Positions 15,507 to 17,632 of a stretch of DNA of 17,632 nt are shown here, in pieces; positions within the stretch are counted from its first letter, which is position 1; each line of letters begins with the position of its first letter. The stretch is from the NCBI RefSeq assembly GCF_937919355.1, contig NZ_CALFSA010000119.1:1-17632 (forward strand). The letters are read 5' to 3'. The translations under genes were made by a program, and so were the position numbers. Source of the DNA: an uncultured Methanofollis sp. Its GTDB lineage: Archaea > Halobacteriota > Methanomicrobia > Methanomicrobiales > Methanofollaceae. The notes below the pieces were generated by a model that was not told where the DNA came from, did no database searches, and saw nothing but the letters and a program-made list of their open reading frames with translations.

Positions 15507-16209
15507 GGAACCTGTTGAGATCCTGGCGCGCCTCGCGGAACGCGGGGAGATCGATCCCTGGAATATCAATATTGTTGAGGTGACCGATCGCTTCCTCTCT
15601 GAACTGGAACGGTGTCGCGAACTCGACCTCGCTGTTTCGGGTCGGACTCTTTTCTATGCTGCGACTCTCCTCCGGATGAAGTCTGAGTATCTCTCTGCGG
15701 ATCCTGATGGGGAAGAGGGGGGGGAGGAGGTTGATACAGGGGAGGAGGAGGATTTTGATGGCCCGGAGATCGGGGAACCGATCGAGCGCCTTGAGCGCGA
15801 GATCCAGCGGAGGATCGGCAGGAAGAAAGTGCGGCGCCGGCCTGTCACCCTCTATGAACTGATCACGGAACTGAAGGCTGCGGAGAAAGAGGAACACCGC
15901 CGTCAACGCCAGCGCGCTCGCCCTACTGTGGATAATCTGATCCGTGTGTCTGATGTTGTTTCGGTCGCCCATGATGAAGATTATCGGGGTGCGTCGGCGT
16001 CCGTGATGGCGTGCTATGATGATCTGGCTCCTGATGGATCTGTGGTGACCATGCGCTCCATCTGCTCGTCTCTCCACTGCGGGACGATAGGGGTCTATAT
16101 CCCGCTCCTGTTTCTTATGCTTGATGGGATTGTCGAGATCTGGCAGGAGGAGTATTTCGGTGACGTCTATGTAAGGAGGAAAGAGAATGGACAGAGTGAC
16201 GATGCTTGA
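15499..16209 (+). CDS. scpA: Segregation and condensation protein A (kleisin)
   Basis: ScpA is the kleisin that bridges the two Smc heads. The 236-residue protein has the N-terminal block EEPVEILARLAERGEIDPWNI, then VEVTDRFLSEL and a short helix pair ending LLRMKSEYL. An acidic linker rich in Glu and Asp (about residues 70-95) and a basic helical stretch follow, and the C-terminal winged helix ends LLFLMLDGIVEIWQEEYFGDV. The ATG at 15499 overlaps the smc stop by 8 bp; a start seven codons earlier would only extend the overlap and lacks family support. Its 3' end overlaps scpB by 23 bp. Translational coupling across the whole smc-scpA-scpB set is likely. Confidence 0.93.
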   Translation: MHEEPVEILARLAERGEIDPWNINIVEVTDRFLSELERCRELDLAVSGRTLFYAATLLRMKSEYLSADPDGEEGGEEVDTGEEEDFDGPEIGEPIERLEREIQRRIGRKKVRRRPVTLYELITELKAAEKEEHRRQRQRARPTVDNLIRVSDVVSVAHDEDYRGASASVMACYDDLAPDGSVVTMRSICSSLHCGTIGVYIPLLFLMLDGIVEIWQEEYFGDVYVRRKENGQSDDA

Positions 16210-16669
16210 GGCGATCCTTTTCGTGGCTGATGCCCCGATAGACTACCGGGACCTGGAGCGCATGCTTGGTGTGCGGCGCGAGGAAGTGTCTGCGCTTGTG
16301 GCAGAACTTGCCGGTCGCCTTGTGGCACGTGCGTCTCCCCTTGAAATTCTGGACGCAGGGGAGAGTGTATTTATGGTTCTAAAAGAGGAGTTCAGCGACC
16401 TTGTCTATCCTTTGCTCCGTCCAGAGATCTCGCGCGCTGTGCTGCGCACCCTCTCGGTGATCGCCTACCGGCAACCGATCCTCCAGAGTGAACTGGTAGA
16501 GATACGGGGGAGTGGTGCGTATGCCCATGTGGACGAACTGATCCGGCGGAGCCTGGTGGCGCGTCAGCGTGAGGGGAGGAGCTACGTCCTCCAGACAACG
16601 CCTGAATTCTCACGTTATTTCAAGACCGCTGATCTCACAGGGGTTCAGGAACGTCTGGATACGAGTTAG
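16187..16669 (+). CDS. scpB: Segregation and condensation protein B
   Basis: ScpB dimers bind the kleisin ScpA and regulate the Smc ATPase. The 160-residue protein has two winged-helix domains: residues 1-80 (LEAILFVADAPIDYRDLERML, then a beta hairpin) and 85-155 (RTLSVIAYRQPILQSELVEIRG, the most conserved block, then HVDELIRRSLVARQREGRSYVLQTT). A good Shine-Dalgarno sequence, AAGGAGGAAAG, lies just before the ATG at 16187, inside the 3' end of scpA. It is short but normal for archaeal ScpB. The stop at 16667-16669 is directly followed by the first TATA element of the rRNA promoter array. Confidence 0.93.
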   Translation: MDRVTMLEAILFVADAPIDYRDLERMLGVRREEVSALVAELAGRLVARASPLEILDAGESVFMVLKEEFSDLVYPLLRPEISRAVLRTLSVIAYRQPILQSELVEIRGSGAYAHVDELIRRSLVARQREGRSYVLQTTPEFSRYFKTADLTGVQERLDTS

Positions 16670-16670
16670 G

Positions 16671-16699
16671 TTTATATCGTGGAGAAGACAACATAGTGA
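16671..16699 (+). promoter_or_regulatory. rRNA promoter candidate P0
   Basis: TTTATATC at 16671-16678 starts two bases after the scpB stop. A start region CATAGTGAGG lies about 20 bases downstream. It would give the longest leader, about 880 bases. Confidence 0.55.
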
Positions 16700-16717
16700 G
16701 GTCGTGTCTGAGACGAC

Positions 16718-16771
16718 CCACAGGGGCAATCGCCCCTGTGGTTGTATCCGTTTTCCGGGTCTTCCCGGAAA
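16718..16771 (+). repeat. Two adjacent perfect hairpins between P0 and P1
   Basis: A 10-bp perfect stem (CCACAGGGGC 16718-16727, loop AATC, GCCCCTGTGG 16732-16741) is followed by an 8-bp perfect stem (TTTCCGGG 16752-16759, loop TCTT, CCCGGAAA 16764-16771). The second ends seven bases before the P1 TATA element. They could end the scpB transcript, structure the P0 leader, or bind a regulator as DNA. Confidence 0.65.
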
Positions 16772-16808
16772 GAAAGGGTATATATACGTCAAAGACTAAT
16801 TCTGTTAT
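16772..16808 (+). promoter_or_regulatory. rRNA promoter candidate P1
   Basis: TATATATAC at 16779-16787 is preceded by purine-rich AGAAAGGG (BRE-like). The initiator GTTATCACACAAGGTGG begins 17 bases after the TATA, with the presumed start A near 16807. Confidence 0.7.
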
Positions 16809-16847
16809 CACACAAGGTGGCTCCGGTAGGTTGCTCTGCAATCTATC

Positions 16848-16915
16848 GGGATTGAGGTGGTCGGGATGTATGTCTTCCTTTAACACCCTCTGGGGTGACT
16901 GAGAAGATATATATC
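16848..16915 (+). repeat. 68-bp upstream module, copy R1 (ends in P2 TATA)
   Basis: R1 aligns without gaps to R2 at 16991-17058, with 60 of 68 bases identical. It begins GGGATTGAGG, contains the boxA-like CTTTAACA at 16878-16885 and an inverted repeat CACCC/GGGTG (16884-16888, 16893-16897), and ends with the TATATC of the P2 TATA. Confidence 0.85.
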
Positions 16916-16937
16916 TTGAAACCCCCAATGTTGTTAC
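16901..16937 (+). promoter_or_regulatory. rRNA promoter candidate P2
   Basis: TATATATC at 16908-16915 is preceded by GAGAAGA. The initiator TGTTACCTCGTAAG follows, with the presumed start A at about 16936, 21 bases after the TATA end. Confidence 0.75.
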
Positions 16938-16951
16938 CTCGTAAGATGACC

Positions 16952-16986
16952 GGGACTGATGACTCCGGCGAGACCGGAATCAGCCC
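16952..16986 (+). repeat. Bulged hairpin H1 downstream of P2
   Basis: The outer stem is GGG/CCC and CTGAT/ATCAG (with one unpaired A on the 5' side), then a three-base bulge GAC, an inner stem TCCGG/CCGGA and a CGAGA loop. The core (16956-16983) is repeated exactly in H2 at 17189-17216. A GATGAC also precedes it at 16945-16950. Confidence 0.75.
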
Positions 16987-16990
16987 TCAT

Positions 16991-17058
16991 GGGATTGAGG
17001 TAGTCGGGATGTACACCTTCCTTTAACGCCCTCCGGGGTGACTGAGAAGGTTTATATC
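16991..17058 (+). repeat. 68-bp upstream module, copy R2 (ends in P3 TATA)
   Basis: R2 is the second copy of the R1 module, same length, mostly transition differences. The boxA-like element is CTTTAACG at 17021-17028; the inverted repeat is CGCCC/GGGTG (17027-17031, 17036-17040), where the A-T pair of R1 becomes a G-T wobble. It begins a few bases after hairpin H1. Confidence 0.85.
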
Positions 17059-17080
17059 CTGTGATGTCCTACAATGTTAT
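17043..17080 (+). promoter_or_regulatory. rRNA promoter candidate P3
   Basis: TTTATATC at 17051-17058 is preceded by GAGAAGG. The initiator TGTTATCGCAA has its presumed start A at about 17079, 21 bases after the TATA end. Confidence 0.75.
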
Positions 17081-17106
17081 CGCAATATCTTCTATGGTGC
17101 GGCGAG

Positions 17107-17151
17107 GATGTGTCCTTCCGTCCCTGAATGGGAACGGCAAAGGTTTATATC
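17107..17151 (+). repeat. Degenerate upstream module R3 (ends in P4 TATA)
   Basis: R3 shares with R1 and R2, in the same order, GGATGT, CCTTCC, a short inverted repeat (CGTCCC 17119-17124 with GGGAACG 17130-17136, one bulged A) and AAGGTTTATATC. It lacks the CTTTAAC element and is shorter. Confidence 0.45.
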
Positions 17152-17172
17152 CCATGTTGTGCAACATAGTAG
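17137..17172 (+). promoter_or_regulatory. rRNA promoter candidate P4
   Basis: TTTATATC at 17144-17151 is preceded by CAAAGG. The presumed start region ATAGTAGAACAC lies about 20 bases on. A 6-bp inverted repeat ATGTTG/CAACAT (17154-17167) fills the space between TATA and start. Confidence 0.7.
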
Positions 17173-17185
17173 AACACGATGACTG

Positions 17186-17219
17186 GTGCTGATGACTCCG
17201 GCGAGACCGGAATCAGCAC
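17186..17219 (+). repeat. Bulged hairpin H2 downstream of P4
   Basis: An unbroken 8-bp outer stem (GTGCTGAT/ATCAGCAC), a GAC bulge, the inner stem TCCGG/CCGGA and loop CGAGA. Compared with H1 the outer GGG/CCC becomes GTG/CAC, a compensatory change of the middle pair. It begins 38 bases after the TATA end (41 in H1), so it would lie at nearly the same place in both transcripts. Confidence 0.78.
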
Positions 17220-17247
17220 TCTGGGGCTCCGACTTCTAGAGCAGAAT

Positions 17248-17273
17248 CTTTACTTCTCTCGCGGGAAGTAAAG
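17248..17273 (+). repeat. Inverted repeat abutting P5
   Basis: CTTTACTTC at 17248-17256 is exactly complementary to GAAGTAAAG at 17265-17273, and one or two further pairs can form in the loop. It ends one base before the P5 TATA region. Confidence 0.65.
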
Positions 17274-17304
17274 CCTTATATACTCTGAAGTCGTAGATTA
17301 TTAC
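17269..17304 (+). promoter_or_regulatory. rRNA promoter candidate P5
   Basis: CTTATATAC at 17275-17283 is preceded by AGTAAAG. The initiator ATTATTACCTCACGAGGTGG follows, with the start A near 17303; it contains the palindrome ACCTC/GAGGT (17303-17314). Confidence 0.72.
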
Positions 17305-17320
17305 CTCACGAGGTGGATCC

Positions 17321-17339
17321 GAATCAAGTTCCTTGGTTC
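17321..17339 (+). repeat. Inverted repeat upstream of P6
   Basis: GAATCAAG at 17321-17328 pairs with CTTGGTTC at 17332-17339 (eight pairs, one wobble) around a TTC loop, 19 bases before the P6 TATA. Confidence 0.5.
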
Positions 17340-17351
17340 GAGAGGTTGACT

Positions 17352-17388
17352 CCAAAGGTTTATATCCTCTGGAGTTCAATACTGTAAT
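17352..17388 (+). promoter_or_regulatory. rRNA promoter candidate P6 (proximal)
   Basis: TTTATATC at 17359-17366 is preceded by CCAAAGG. The initiator CTGTAATCCCACAAAGTCAC has its presumed start A at about 17387, 21 bases after the TATA end. The TATA is framed by ACTCCA/TGGAGT. This is the promoter nearest to 16S, giving a leader of about 195 bases. Confidence 0.75.
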
Positions 17389-17581
17389 CCCACAAAGTCA
17401 CTCGGGAGCGACACACGTTGTCTCTCCCAAATAGGGGACACAGGTTAAAATCTGTGTTTCGATGGAGAATCAAAATCACCGAGTCGGGTCGGTGTTGGTT
17501 CTGACGTTGGCACTGGCAATGCGGAAATCTGTTTAGTAACCGCTAATCCCTTTAAGAAAATTGATAGTGTGCCTACTTCAA

Positions 17582-17632
17582 ATTCTGGTTGATCCTGCCA
17601 GAGGTCACTGCTATCGGGGTTCGATTAAGCCA
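17582..17632 (+). rRNA. rrs: 16S ribosomal RNA, 5' end (partial)
   Basis: The sequence from ATTCTGGTTGATCCTGCC through GGGGTTCGATTAAGCCA is the conserved archaeal 16S 5' terminus, including the universal forward-primer region and the sequence leading into helices 1-3. The gene continues beyond the window, in the same direction as smc-scpA-scpB. Confidence 0.97.

Larger units (their letters stand above)
16670..17581 (+). promoter_or_regulatory. rRNA operon promoter array and 5' leader
   Basis: This 912-bp region has no credible gene. It holds seven candidate TATA promoters (listed separately), a 68-bp upstream module in two good copies and one degenerate copy, a duplicated bulged hairpin, several simple inverted repeats, and the last stretch of pre-16S leader (about 17390-17581). 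That last stretch has hairpins at 17404-17428 (GGGAG/CTCCC plus GACA/TGTC), 17438-17457 (ACACAG/CTGTGT extended by two pairs) and 17477-17494 (CACCGA/TCGGTG). The half of the 16S processing stem that should lie here cannot be confirmed because its partner lies downstream of the window. Confidence 0.8.

Noticed and set aside
16569..16928. Short frames in the rRNA promoter region, both strands
   Set aside because: They cross hairpins and TATA elements, lack family resemblance and lack start signals.
16956..16983. Hammerhead-ribozyme-like core (CTGATGA, stem, GAA) in H1 and H2
   Set aside because: The required GAAA is replaced by GGAATC, and the CTGAT is paired with ATCAG as an outer stem in both copies, so the catalytic three-way junction cannot form.
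16957..17045. C/D-box sRNA (TGATGA ... CTGA)
   Set aside because: The TGATGA lies in a stable hairpin, the CTGA is about 85 bases away next to a TATA box, no C'/D' pair is evident, and the k-turn G-A pairs are replaced by Watson-Crick pairs.
16848..17222. CRISPR array
   Set aside because: The repeats are two to three copies of different modules, 68 and about 35 bp, unevenly spaced and each tied to promoters; there are no regular spacers.
17390..17581. tRNA gene or complete 16S processing stem in the leader
   Set aside because: No cloverleaf or TTCGANNC T-loop is seen, and the processing stem needs its partner beyond the 3' end of 16S, outside the window.

Overview
The window is a GC-rich archaeal chromosome segment from a methanogen, most likely of the order Methanomicrobiales and perhaps close to Methanofollis. 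Three things support this. The last 51 bases are the 5' end of an archaeal 16S rRNA. There are three coenzyme F420 biosynthesis genes (cofG, cofC, cofE). The genes have archaeal TATA-type promoters. The genus guess rests on overall impression only.

Layout. (1) Positions 1-3233, + strand: a 5'-truncated diphthamide synthase gene (dph2) carrying an apparent one-base frameshift, a small membrane-anchored or secreted hypothetical protein, a METTL5-type rRNA adenine methyltransferase and an MFS exporter of the fosmidomycin-resistance type. (2) Positions 3234-3591: a non-coding spacer with a strong GC hairpin and a terminator. (3) Positions 3592-6587, - strand: ferredoxin:thioredoxin reductase catalytic subunit (ftrB), then upstream of it a tightly packed cofG-purC-purS-purQ operon. 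(4) Positions 6949-7590, + strand: cofC, whose 3' end overlaps the 3' end of cofE on the opposite strand by 75 bp. (5) Positions 7516-11193, - strand: operon glyA-folD-folP-cofE, every junction overlapping. (6) Positions 11476-16669, + strand: a coiled-coil protein of unknown function followed by smc-scpA-scpB, the condensin operon. (7) Positions 16670-17581: about 0.9 kb without a gene, filled by the promoter and leader region of an rRNA operon; 16S begins at about 17582 and runs off the window.

How the genes fit together. glyA, folD and folP form a serine/glycine/one-carbon and pterin module that could supply formyl or methylene groups to purine synthesis, three genes of which (purC, purS, purQ) lie nearby. 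The F420 genes are spread over three adjacent transcription units. dph2 and the METTL5-like enzyme both modify the translation machinery. smc, scpA and scpB encode the chromosome-organising condensin.

The most unusual part is the rRNA upstream region. It holds seven candidate archaeal promoters in a row. In all seven, a similar initiator lies 20-21 bases after the TATA element. Six of them have an inverted repeat upstream of the TATA box, and for four of these the gap is 7-10 bases. A 68-bp upstream module containing a boxA-like CTTTAACA is duplicated, with a degenerate third copy. A bulged hairpin is also duplicated, with one compensatory base-pair change. Together this looks like a modular, duplicated rRNA control region.
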